Below, one piece after another: positions 1-8,095 of a DNA stretch of 22,735 nt. Position 1 is the stretch's first letter; each line of letters begins with the position of its first letter. The translations under genes and the position numbers were made by a program. The stretch is from BQJU01 sp964015035 (GTDB lineage Bacteria; Bacteroidota; Bacteroidia; Chitinophagales; Saprospiraceae), in the NCBI GenBank assembly GCA_964015035.1, contig CAXHCA010000117.1:1-22735 (forward strand). Reading direction: 5' to 3'. The notes below the pieces were generated by a model that saw nothing but the letters and a program-made list of their open reading frames with translations, did not search any database and was not told the DNA's origin.

Positions 1-56
1 AGAACCCAAAATCTGCAATTTTCGCTGCTAAAGCACCACCTCCAAACATGCACTAG
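1..56. other. Window edge, possible partial gene on either strand
   Basis: The first bases read cleanly on both strands, so the true gene cannot be decided here. On the + strand a frame from base 3 runs NPKSAIFAAKAPPPNMH to a TAG stop at 54-56 and could be the 3' end of a gene entering from the left. On the - strand an ATG at 49-47 opens MFGGGALAAKIADFGF and could be the start of a gene running off the left edge, 53 bp downstream of the SprB-repeat gene. Neither is recognised. Confidence 0.2.
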
Positions 57-102
57 AACTTTAAAAAGTAAATAGTATTGATTTTATATTTTAAAATATT
101 CT

Positions 103-3075
103 TTAATCTAATTTTTGCACTGCTCTCCTCATTATAGAACGGTTGTCCGCACTAACCCGCAAAAAGTACACGCCTTTCGGCAAATGTGCCATCGATAACA
201 AATTCCTACCCTTAGATAAAACCTGCTCCGCCATTACCCGCTGCCCCTGCGCATTATAAATACTAACGCTCATCCCGGCAGGCGCCATAGCCGGCAATTC
301 CAGGTATAGCTGATCCTGCACCGGATTGGGAAAAACTTTAATCGATTCGGCCCAGGCCGTTTCCTCCGCAGAGGTGGCATCAATAAAAACTTCCAATACT
401 TCCTGACAATCACGGCTATCCGTTACCGTGACGAAATAGGTGCCGCCAGAAAGATCAAACAAATCCTCCGTGCTCTCTCCATTTGACCATTCATAATAAT
501 AGGGAGATTGTCCGCCTTCAACAATCAAATTGATGTACCAACCTTCTGCTCCCTGCCCACTTTGCGAACTCAATTCAATCGGCGCAGGCTCAAAGATTTC
601 AAAGGACTTGGTGCTGCTGCACAAATATACATCGGTAACCGTGACGATGTAGCTACCGGCCGGCAAATCCATTTGATCTTCGGTATGGGTACCATTCGAC
701 CAGGAGTAATAATAGGGTTCTGTTCCTCCAAAAACCGATAGGTCAATCGCGCCATTGGTCCAACCGTGGCAATTGACATTTTCAATATCGCCCAATAGCG
801 AAGGGCCGTCTTGGTTATCCACATTGGCCGGTTCATCAACGGTACAGCCATGAGCATCCGTTACACTTACCTGATAGTTTCCTGAATCTAAGTGATCGAT
901 ATAGTGGGTGCTATCCCCTGTACTCCAGGCAATGGTATAAGGCATTGTGCCACCGCTTGGCGCACAAACGATGGCCCCATTTTGGTTATTGCAGGTTTCG
1001 TTGATAATGGTCAGTTCGGGAATCAATTCCGCGGGCTGGTCAATCTCAAAATTTTGTGCAAAAGTACAATTGTTGCTATCCAACACCAAAACGGTATGAT
1101 CTCCCGCAAACAAACCGGCAAAAAAAGACGAATCTTGAAAGTTGACGCCATTCAGCGCATAACGGTAAGGTGGCGTAGCTCCTGAAACCGCCAGGTTGAT
1201 ACGACCATTGCTTTCACCAAAACAAAGGACCGGTTCCACTTCCTGTTCCACTTCCCAAGCAGGCGGATCATTGACCAAAAAATAGTATTGATGAACACAA
1301 GGCACCGAATCCTGCACGTACAGGGTGTAAATATCGGCACTCAATTCGACGAAAGTCGGTTCATCATCAAAATCGGTCCCATTTAAGGAAAATTGTAAAT
1401 CCTCCAACGGGCTGCCATTGACCATGGAGATGGTCAGAATTCCATCCTCCCCTTCCGGACAGGTAACGGGTGTTACGTCCAGACTCAAATTGGGCGGCAA
1501 AGCCAAGGGAATATAAATGGGATAGGTAAAAATACACCCCTCGCTATCCTGAATAAAAATGGTATCCGGCCCCGAAGCGAGGTCGTAGAATTCATTTTCA
1601 ATACCAAAATCCAGCGTGTCTAATGAATAATAAATCGGATCTACCAGTTTACCGGCCTCCACAATGACGATCCCCGTCTCTCCACCAGGGCAACTGGGGG
1701 TGATGATAAAGTCTACCGGAGGCCCTTCCGGTCCTTCCAAGAGGAACAAGCTGGAATCCACACATCCGCCGCCGTCCATGGTATATGCGGTGTACAAACC
1801 GGCGGGCAGATTGGGAAATAGCGTGTCCACCACAAAATCAACGCCATTCAGGGAAAACTCAAAATCGCCATTGCCACCCGCCGCACTGAGCTCTACTTCA
1901 CCCGTTCCTCCCGGACATGGCGGATCTTCGGTACTTAACGTAAATAAGATAGGATCAGGGTTTTCCAGGCCAAATTCCAGAAGTGGGATCTGGCAATTGG
2001 CTTCATTGACCGCAAACAGGACATAGCCTCCTGCCCCCAGGCCGTCAAAAACAGGTTGATCGGACAAATAGACGCCATCTTCATTGGCAATCAGCGTAAA
2101 TTGAAAGTCACTCACCGGTGAAATGGCAAATCCTTCCACCGAGCCATTCATACTTTGATAACAGACAGGAGCATTGACTTCAAAAGCTAATTCCGGGATG
2201 CTATAGGTTTGTTCAATCACCACCGACACCTGTTGCCGACACCCCGCCGTATCTTGTACAATGATCGAATATTGTCCCCCTTCCAGGTTTTCAAAAACAT
2301 TGGTATTTTGATAGTCCTCGCCATCGAGGCTGTATTGATAATTGCCACTTCCGCCGTTGGTTTCCACCAAAATGGTCCCGTTGCCACTGCAGGAATCATC
2401 AGTCTGCGTCACTTCCGGCACCAGTTCCGGAAGCACATTGACCGTCACCGTCCGATCGACGTAGCACTCACCGGTGGCATCACGTACCCTGACGTTGTAG
2501 GCGGAGTTGACACTGACCGGAATATTGGTTGTCGAGCAATTATTGCAATTAATCGGTGTTCCAAAAACAGTAGTGATCTCCAGCGTATAAGTATTGCTAC
2601 CCCCACTGACATTTTGCAAAAAATTGACCGGCTCCGGCCCACAAATCGTTTGGTTTAATGGCCCAGCGATGATCGGATTTTCATACACCAGAGTAAAGCT
2701 CAGGGTATCCGTACATTCTGGGTTGGATACTTGTACAATGTAGGTTCCGGCATCTAACCCATCGGCTACCGGACCGTCGATGGGTAAATTGAGCCAGTTG
2801 AAATTTAGACTCACATTGGTTCCACCGATGAGGGTGATGCCGCCATCTGAGGCATTTTGACAAGAGGGGTTTGCCAACTGTACGGTCAAAGGAAAATTGC
2901 AATCGTTTTCCACCACAATGCCATCGGTGGGAATTTGGGCCTGAAGCGGGTTGAACCAGGGAAAAATCAGAATAAAAAAAAACATAAAACTCCTGCTCCA
3001 CCTCAACTTAGGTGTCCTTTTGCTGCTTTTGTGGTTCAAACAGATTTTTAAAAGAAGAAGGTACATCGGGACCAT
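103..3075 (-). CDS. SprB-repeat surface protein with T9SS type A sorting domain
   Basis: This is a large secreted protein, predicted to cross the inner membrane by Sec and the outer membrane by the type IX system. A hydrophobic segment (FMFFFILIFPW, near residues 30-40) ends at LQAQ and is a signal peptide. About ten repeats of 70-80 residues follow. Each has a Cys near its start, a central G-G-x-x-P-Y or 'YSLDG/ALNGV' segment, 'LxAGxYxVxVxD' and then a second Cys, which is the SprB repeat pattern known from gliding adhesins. The last 80 residues (IKVFPNPVQDQLYLEL, then an Asn-x-x-Gly-Gln turn and 'LPKGVYFLRV') are a type A C-terminal sorting domain. The start is uncertain. The longest frame begins at 3075, but an ATG at 2985 has AGGAG four bases upstream, and an in-frame TTG at about 3006 would keep the Arg-rich n-region. 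The ligand is unknown; adhesion or matrix structure is inferred. Confidence 0.85.
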   Translation of the reverse strand: MVPMYLLLLKICLNHKSSKRTPKLRWSRSFMFFFILIFPWFNPLQAQIPTDGIVVENDCNFPLTVQLANPSCQNASDGGITLIGGTNVSLNFNWLNLPIDGPVADGLDAGTYIVQVSNPECTDTLSFTLVYENPIIAGPLNQTICGPEPVNFLQNVSGGSNTYTLEITTVFGTPINCNNCSTTNIPVSVNSAYNVRVRDATGECYVDRTVTVNVLPELVPEVTQTDDSCSGNGTILVETNGGSGNYQYSLDGEDYQNTNVFENLEGGQYSIIVQDTAGCRQQVSVVIEQTYSIPELAFEVNAPVCYQSMNGSVEGFAISPVSDFQFTLIANEDGVYLSDQPVFDGLGAGGYVLFAVNEANCQIPLLEFGLENPDPILFTLSTEDPPCPGGTGEVELSAAGGNGDFEFSLNGVDFVVDTLFPNLPAGLYTAYTMDGGGCVDSSLFLLEGPEGPPVDFIITPSCPGGETGIVIVEAGKLVDPIYYSLDTLDFGIENEFYDLASGPDTIFIQDSEGCIFTYPIYIPLALPPNLSLDVTPVTCPEGEDGILTISMVNGSPLEDLQFSLNGTDFDDEPTFVELSADIYTLYVQDSVPCVHQYYFLVNDPPAWEVEQEVEPVLCFGESNGRINLAVSGATPPYRYALNGVNFQDSSFFAGLFAGDHTVLVLDSNNCTFAQNFEIDQPAELIPELTIINETCNNQNGAIVCAPSGGTMPYTIAWSTGDSTHYIDHLDSGNYQVSVTDAHGCTVDEPANVDNQDGPSLLGDIENVNCHGWTNGAIDLSVFGGTEPYYYSWSNGTHTEDQMDLPAGSYIVTVTDVYLCSSTKSFEIFEPAPIELSSQSGQGAEGWYINLIVEGGQSPYYYEWSNGESTEDLFDLSGGTYFVTVTDSRDCQEVLEVFIDATSAEETAWAESIKVFPNPVQDQLYLELPAMAPAGMSVSIYNAQGQRVMAEQVLSKGRNLLSMAHLPKGVYFLRVSADNRSIMRRAVQKLD

Positions 3076-3131
3076 GGGATGATAATTTGCTATTCCTCCA
3101 AATTACACCATCTTATAAAAAGAGAAAACCT

Positions 3132-3153
3132 TATTTTTGTCAAAACGTAGGAG
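3132..3153 (+). promoter_or_regulatory. -7 promoter match and ribosome binding site of the gene at 3160
   Basis: TATTTTTG at 3132-3139 fits the Bacteroidota -7 consensus TAnnTTTG. AGGAG at 3149-3153 stands six bases before the ATG at 3160. A clear Shine-Dalgarno sequence is unusual in this phylum and supports that start. No convincing -33 element was seen. The leader would be only about 14-20 nt, and it lies inside a 15-bp sequence repeated at 10764-10778. Confidence 0.45.
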
Positions 3154-3159
3154 TCCAAC

Positions 3160-4680
3160 ATGAAAACGGTATCCAATGACTTGTTCCAACTCATTCAATC
3201 TCTGAGCAAACAGGAGAAGCGGTATTTCAAGTTGTATGCCACCCGTCACGTCATCGGGGAGCAGAACAAATACGTCCTGCTTTTTGATGCCATTGACCAG
3301 CAAACGGCTTATGATGAAGCCGCCATTCGGCAGCAATTTGCCGGGGCAGCCTTTTTGCGGCAGCTTCACGTTGCCAAGAACTACTTGTATAACCTGATTA
3401 TGACTAGCCTACGCAACTTCCATGAGAGCCGTTCCGGTGATCCGTTTCGGTTGGCTTTGCGCAATGCCCAATTACTCTTTGACAAAGGCCTTTACCAACA
3501 GAGCGAAAAAGCGCTCAGGAAAGCTCGTCAGCACGCCAGTGAACAAGAAAATTTTCTACAACTGCTGGAAGCCTACCGTTGGGAACACCAGATAGCCCAC
3601 AGCAGCAATGACTATGCCTGGTTGGAACACTATACGAAAGAAGGCATTCAAACCGAATTTGACCTTCTGGATCGCTACCGGAATTTCCTCGAATTTCAGG
3701 TGCTCAACGACCAGGTATTTTTGCCTTATTGGCAAAAAGGAACGGTACGTAGTGAGGCGGAAAAGAAGCAATTACAACAACTTTTTGAACGCCCCTTATT
3801 TCAATCTTCCGAAAATGCCCGCTCCTTTTACGCCAAATATTTTTATCACAATGCTCGCTTTTCTTTTCATCTGTTCTTAGGGGAATTTGCCGCCAGTTAC
3901 CAGCACATTCGCGCTGTGGTGGATATGCTCGCCAAACAAAAGCTAAAGGATAAACTCATCCGCTATTACAGCAGCGCATTGATCAATCAGTACATCGTAC
4001 AGCGAGAATTGGCGAAATACACCGAAATCCCGGCCACGCTGGAACTATTAAGAAATGTCCCCACCACCTCCAAGGAACAGGAACGCCGACTTTTTGTAAG
4101 GCGCTTCAATCTGGAGATGGATTTCTATCTGCATACCGGCCAATTTGTGGAGGGATTACAGCAGATCAGACCTTCTTTGCAACAATTTGAAAAATACAAA
4201 GAAGCCGTCAATCGCCAACAGCGGTTGGGTTTGTTTTACAATCTGGCCTACCTGCATTTTGGTGCCGAAGATTTTGATTCGGCGCTGGACTGGATCAATA
4301 CCCTGCTTTCCGATCCCGAACTCAAAACCCGGCAGGACTTCAATAGTTTCGCGCGTCTACTTAACCTAATCATCCACTACGAATTGGGTAATGACCTACT
4401 GTTGGAATCCATCATCAAATCCACCTATCGCTTTCTTTCCAGTAGGAAGCGACTTTTTAAGGTAGAGTCGGTAATGCTCAAATTGATGCGCCGCTATCCC
4501 GGATGGCTAACTCGCCAAGACAAAGAAGAAGGCTTCCGCAAATTGATCGAAGAATTGCAGGCTTTACAAACAGACGAATTTGAAAAAAAGGCCTTTGAAT
4601 ATTTCAATTTTATCGCCTGGATGCAGAGCAAGGTCACTCAGCAATCATTTGCGGAAGCCGTCACAGAAATGACCACATAA
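3160..4680 (+). CDS. TPR-like helical protein, function unknown
   Basis: This 506-residue protein lacks a signal peptide and membrane segments, so it is predicted to be cytoplasmic. It is almost wholly alpha-helical, with Tyr/Phe/Leu/Ala-rich helix pairs (for example 'YNLAYLHFGAEDFDSALDWINTLL' near 365-390) that resemble tetratricopeptide repeats without a strict consensus. The N-terminus (NDLFQLIQSLSKQEKRYFKL) is charged and also looks helical. I recognise the general style of a hypothetical protein common in Saprospiraceae-like genomes but cannot name a family function. It is the only host-type gene on the + strand, divergent from the SprB-repeat gene and convergent with the lipoprotein gene, whose stop is 13 bp away. 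A scaffolding or protein-interaction role is inference from the fold style. Confidence 0.8.
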   Translation: MKTVSNDLFQLIQSLSKQEKRYFKLYATRHVIGEQNKYVLLFDAIDQQTAYDEAAIRQQFAGAAFLRQLHVAKNYLYNLIMTSLRNFHESRSGDPFRLALRNAQLLFDKGLYQQSEKALRKARQHASEQENFLQLLEAYRWEHQIAHSSNDYAWLEHYTKEGIQTEFDLLDRYRNFLEFQVLNDQVFLPYWQKGTVRSEAEKKQLQQLFERPLFQSSENARSFYAKYFYHNARFSFHLFLGEFAASYQHIRAVVDMLAKQKLKDKLIRYYSSALINQYIVQRELAKYTEIPATLELLRNVPTTSKEQERRLFVRRFNLEMDFYLHTGQFVEGLQQIRPSLQQFEKYKEAVNRQQRLGLFYNLAYLHFGAEDFDSALDWINTLLSDPELKTRQDFNSFARLLNLIIHYELGNDLLLESIIKSTYRFLSSRKRLFKVESVMLKLMRRYPGWLTRQDKEEGFRKLIEELQALQTDEFEKKAFEYFNFIAWMQSKVTQQSFAEAVTEMTT

Positions 4681-4693
4681 TCCTATATCTCCA

Positions 4694-5467
4694 TCATTGT
4701 TTTACGCCTCTAAATTGTTTCTTAATTCGTCTCCCAGATTCATTCGTAACCTCATAATCAATGACCAATTCAGGGTCATCATGGTTCCTTTTTCCGCCAC
4801 CAACAGGTCTGTGACATTGGTAAAATTCAGCATCATCAAAAACAAATGCTTGCTGAGAAACCAAAGCAGGTATACCATAAATCCGATCACAATCCGGGGG
4901 AATACCAATGACCCCATCTCCAATAACTTCGATGGTATAGATCAGTTCCGGCGAATCGGTATCATAACCTTTAAAGAATCCAATAGCCGGAAGCTCATCT
5001 AGCCTAATAAATGGTTTAATATAAAACCTTTTGGTCCGAGTATCCACTATTTTTCCATCAGGAAAACAATCGAGATCAGTATTATGAGTAACGGTCAAAG
5101 TAACCTCTATCTCACCGGGGACAGGGTCAAAATCCAAATAAAAGAGACTGTCCGTAAACTCACGAGGGTCCTGACCGATCTTCCAACTATAGTTTTCCAT
5201 CCCTGATTGAGCCTTGAAATATACCTTATTGGAGCCACCTGAGACAACATATATTGTATCCGTCATCTCCAAATAATAAATTGTATCACCATAAGCGGAA
5301 AGGCGGCGATCAAAAAAGCCAAAATCCGCGTTCGCTTCTTTCAAGCCTCGGCAAGGGTCGTAATTGCTACATTCCGGATTGTTGATATCCATGCAGGGGG
5401 ATGGCTTCCGACATTGGGTAATCAAACCGATTGCTAAAAGGATAAATAGTGTTTTACAGCGGTACAT
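4694..5467 (-). CDS. Putative lipoprotein with PKD-like middle region
   Basis: The 257-residue product starts with a short signal sequence (MYRCKTLFILLAIGLITQC) ending in a Cys at residue 19 followed by RKPSP, which fits a signal peptidase II lipoprotein. Gln just before the Cys is not the canonical lipobox residue, so lipidation is likely but not certain. The middle contains 'YSWKIG' and 'GEIEVTLTVTHNTDLDCFPDGK', the pattern of a PKD/Ig-like beta-sandwich. Several other Cys residues occur (PCMDINNPEC, PPDCDR). The gene lies 34 bp downstream of the 816-residue T9SS cargo gene on the same strand, so co-transcription is likely. A role as a membrane-anchored partner of that cargo is inference. 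No specific family is recognised. Confidence 0.72.
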   Translation of the reverse strand: MYRCKTLFILLAIGLITQCRKPSPCMDINNPECSNYDPCRGLKEANADFGFFDRRLSAYGDTIYYLEMTDTIYVVSGGSNKVYFKAQSGMENYSWKIGQDPREFTDSLFYLDFDPVPGEIEVTLTVTHNTDLDCFPDGKIVDTRTKRFYIKPFIRLDELPAIGFFKGYDTDSPELIYTIEVIGDGVIGIPPDCDRIYGIPALVSQQAFVFDDAEFYQCHRPVGGGKRNHDDPELVIDYEVTNESGRRIKKQFRGVKQ

Positions 5468-5501
5468 AAACCATTTTTTTGGGTTTGCCTATCAGCTTTA
5501 A

Positions 5502-7952
5502 TTAAATTTTCAAAAATTTCATTGTCGAATACCTTTTTCCATTCACCGCAAGTTCAATCAAATACATTCCTGCTGTAAATGATTTACAATCCAAAAGGTA
5601 AAGGTGTTCACCTTTCGTATAGCTTAATTCAAAAGAGGGGATTACCATTTGGCCTAAAAGATTTTTTATTTGAATATGAATCTTGCTTTCTTCCGGCAAG
5701 AAAAATTGGAGATTTAGCCGCCCAATGGTAGGATTTGGATATAAATTAATGGTCAGCTCGTCTTTCACCGGCGGGTTTTCCTCTGTATTCGACCTAGCAG
5801 CAGCTACCGGATTATATCTTTGAGTATTAGCACAAAAACTTTCCAAAAAATTTTTATCGACTGGTGGTACCTCTTGAAAACAGCTGGGCGGGTTTTGAAT
5901 GACTAAAGGTCCAGTAATTGTAGAACCTACTGGTGGTACAACCTGAAAAATGTTTTCAGTGGTTGTATATCCGGGTTCACCATTTTCACCAGGTACCTCC
6001 ACCTCCACTACTTGCGGTGGAAAAAACAACTCTTCTAACCGATCCTTATTGTCTTCTGTTATCAGAATATTTCCAGTATAAGTAATATCATTCCAGGCAA
6101 CCAGATTACCTCTAATTATTTGTTCGAGGTCATCCGTAAAGGTATTTTCGGGTATTGTCAAAAAAGGGTTTTGTCCTATAGTGCTTATAGTTGTTTTCAT
6201 AGCAACTTCATACATTTGTGCAACCATTTCCGTTTCTGCCCCCGGAGCATTATCTGAGCGCTCAAAGCTGGCCATCACGTGTAAACGAACTTCTGGAATT
6301 GGATGACATTCGATACAGAGCCCCTCATTCAACCTCGTTTCATATAAGTGTACTGTATAATCTGACAAACAAGACAAAGGCACATACGGAGTTCGATAAT
6401 GACTGTCTTCTACTTTTATTAACCCCGAGCTATAATAACTGCCAGGAAGTGGGGGATAATCACTTAGTGGTCCAGGATTGTAAAAATGTAAAGAAGCTTT
6501 AATATCAATTGGAGTAGTATTCAAACCAGCAGATGGATTAACTGCGTATTTCAGAGGAGCATTTAATACATAAGCATCGTGGTAATAAGCCCCATCTTCA
6601 TCTTCATCATACCCCTTTTGATGATTAACTTCAATTTTCTCTACCACTGAGAATACACCCATCACATTGTTATAAACAGGAATTGTTGCTGATACCCCGG
6701 ATAGGTTATCCGATCCAGGAGTATAAAATTCAATTGATTGTAATGGATTAGTGTTTGATATCGTTCCACTTCCTGTAAATGTGGAATTCGTATTAAATTT
6801 CATAGGCTTTGGAGGCGATTTTTTAGCCCCACTGATTAAGAAATCAATTACAGACAAAGCAGAACTTGCATAGGGGATCGCATCTTTAATCCATCCAGGT
6901 AAAATACTACTGACTGTTTGTGGCAACATGGTATTAAAAGCATTTGCTAAATTAGAAGCTGGAGGAACACCTGCTTGGGATATTGTTTCCCATATATCTC
7001 TTATTTCACCAGCATCAACATCTGGACCATATCCTAATTGTTCTAAGATATCCTGGACTTCAGCGTCAATATTTCCGTTTGCAATTTCAACCAATGTTTT
7101 GTCTAAATCCTTAACAAATTTGGAGCCATTTTTGTAGGATTTAGATCCTTTTGTAGCAGCCCCTCCAATAGCATCACCAATCGAATTGATATTAAACCCT
7201 TTTTCATCATTAGATACCGTATTTCCATCATCAATAATTTGTTCGATTGTTCCTGTGCCTTCCAAAACAAGATCAATATCCTCTGATTCCAAAGAAAAAC
7301 TTTGTATTTTAAGACCTGATCCATATTGGCAAGTACAAGGGTCATATAAGATGGGCACGTCTGACATGATCCAGATACCGGAAGCCCCTTCAAATACATT
7401 TGGAGTTTCATTAATACGTCCTAAATCCTCATAATTTTCAATAGGCTGCATGGGAGTATTTGCATGTTCCAAAGCTGCACTGATATGGAAGAGAGCAGAA
7501 TTATACAAATTACTCACCCTTAAAGCAGCTTCATTCACTCCTGAAACATCCGCCAGGTAAAAAAAAGACCTTAATTTACCTTCTATTCGGTTATACAAAA
7601 CAAGTACAGGGAAGCGGATGCCTCCGCCGGGAGTTGGGTTTCCAAATTCCTTAATGATCAACTCCCAACCATCATCAGGATCAAAGTCAAGAGGTTCTCC
7701 ATTAAGTGGAGCATGGGCTAAAAATCCAGTATTGGGTTGTCCAACTGAAGTAGAGAGAAAAAAAGGTGAATCGATGAATTGCTGAATACTGTTTTGTGTG
7801 CCTGGTGGTTTAATCCATACTTCAAATTGTGGCACTGTCCAATCCCAATCCAGAATAGTTGTGCCAGGAGGAATATTTTCATTGCAGTATTGTGAAAAAG
7901 CACCAGGAGTATACACAATAGAGAAAAGCACGATGTAAAAAAAATGTTTCAT
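5502..7952 (-). CDS. Large T9SS type A cargo protein of unknown function
   Basis: The 816-residue product has a signal peptide (MKHFFYIVLFSIVYTPGAFSQ) and a C-terminal type A sorting domain (INLYPNPTIGRLNLQF, 'IKNLLGQMV', 'FTAGMYLIELAVNGKRY', ending FLKI). The large middle part matches no family I can name. It begins with an aromatic- and Pro-rich beta region ('WDWTVPQFEVWIKPPG'), contains a Gly/Lys-rich stretch near 265-285 ('GDAIGGAATKGSKSYKNGSK') and has a possible short helical hydrophobic segment near 350-370. It also carries 'CIECHP', an unusual pair of Cys residues near 550 that could bind a metal. No SprB repeats are present, unlike the neighbours on both sides. The lipoprotein gene follows 34 bp downstream. 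The gene is visibly AT-richer than the flanking SprB genes. Confidence 0.82.
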   Translation of the reverse strand: MKHFFYIVLFSIVYTPGAFSQYCNENIPPGTTILDWDWTVPQFEVWIKPPGTQNSIQQFIDSPFFLSTSVGQPNTGFLAHAPLNGEPLDFDPDDGWELIIKEFGNPTPGGGIRFPVLVLYNRIEGKLRSFFYLADVSGVNEAALRVSNLYNSALFHISAALEHANTPMQPIENYEDLGRINETPNVFEGASGIWIMSDVPILYDPCTCQYGSGLKIQSFSLESEDIDLVLEGTGTIEQIIDDGNTVSNDEKGFNINSIGDAIGGAATKGSKSYKNGSKFVKDLDKTLVEIANGNIDAEVQDILEQLGYGPDVDAGEIRDIWETISQAGVPPASNLANAFNTMLPQTVSSILPGWIKDAIPYASSALSVIDFLISGAKKSPPKPMKFNTNSTFTGSGTISNTNPLQSIEFYTPGSDNLSGVSATIPVYNNVMGVFSVVEKIEVNHQKGYDEDEDGAYYHDAYVLNAPLKYAVNPSAGLNTTPIDIKASLHFYNPGPLSDYPPLPGSYYSSGLIKVEDSHYRTPYVPLSCLSDYTVHLYETRLNEGLCIECHPIPEVRLHVMASFERSDNAPGAETEMVAQMYEVAMKTTISTIGQNPFLTIPENTFTDDLEQIIRGNLVAWNDITYTGNILITEDNKDRLEELFFPPQVVEVEVPGENGEPGYTTTENIFQVVPPVGSTITGPLVIQNPPSCFQEVPPVDKNFLESFCANTQRYNPVAAARSNTEENPPVKDELTINLYPNPTIGRLNLQFFLPEESKIHIQIKNLLGQMVIPSFELSYTKGEHLYLLDCKSFTAGMYLIELAVNGKRYSTMKFLKI

Positions 7953-8045
7953 TCTATGAGCTTTAGATTATCTTCAAGATAACATAAAACAAATAAAATA
8001 TCAATTTAAAAAAAACAATTTAACACAATTTATATTAATAAAAAC

Positions 8046-8083
8046 ATATCGATATGAAGCATTAAACAACTTCATACCGATAT
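8046..8083 (-). terminator. Hairpin terminator after the 8096-10678 gene
   Basis: ATATCGATATGAAG (8046-8059) and CTTCATACCGATAT (8070-8083) pair over 14 bp with one mismatch around a 10-nt loop. Read on the - strand, the hairpin is 12 bases past the stop of the SprB gene and is followed directly by GTTTTTATT, as in a Rho-independent terminator. The rest of 7953-8095 is AT-rich and holds nothing else I can support. Confidence 0.65.
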
Positions 8084-8095
8084 ATTAAATCAAAG

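Noticed and set aside
1664..2026. A 120-codon + strand frame inside the first SprB gene
   Set aside because: It is an antisense shadow of Gly/Pro-rich repeat codons, with no domain or ribosome binding site.
2209..2658. A 149-codon + strand frame inside the first SprB gene
   Set aside because: It lies wholly antisense to a gene with strong repeat and sorting-domain evidence and shows no recognisable domain.
4681..4693. Shared terminator between the convergent genes at 3160 and 4694
   Set aside because: The 13-bp gap has no inverted repeat or T-tract.
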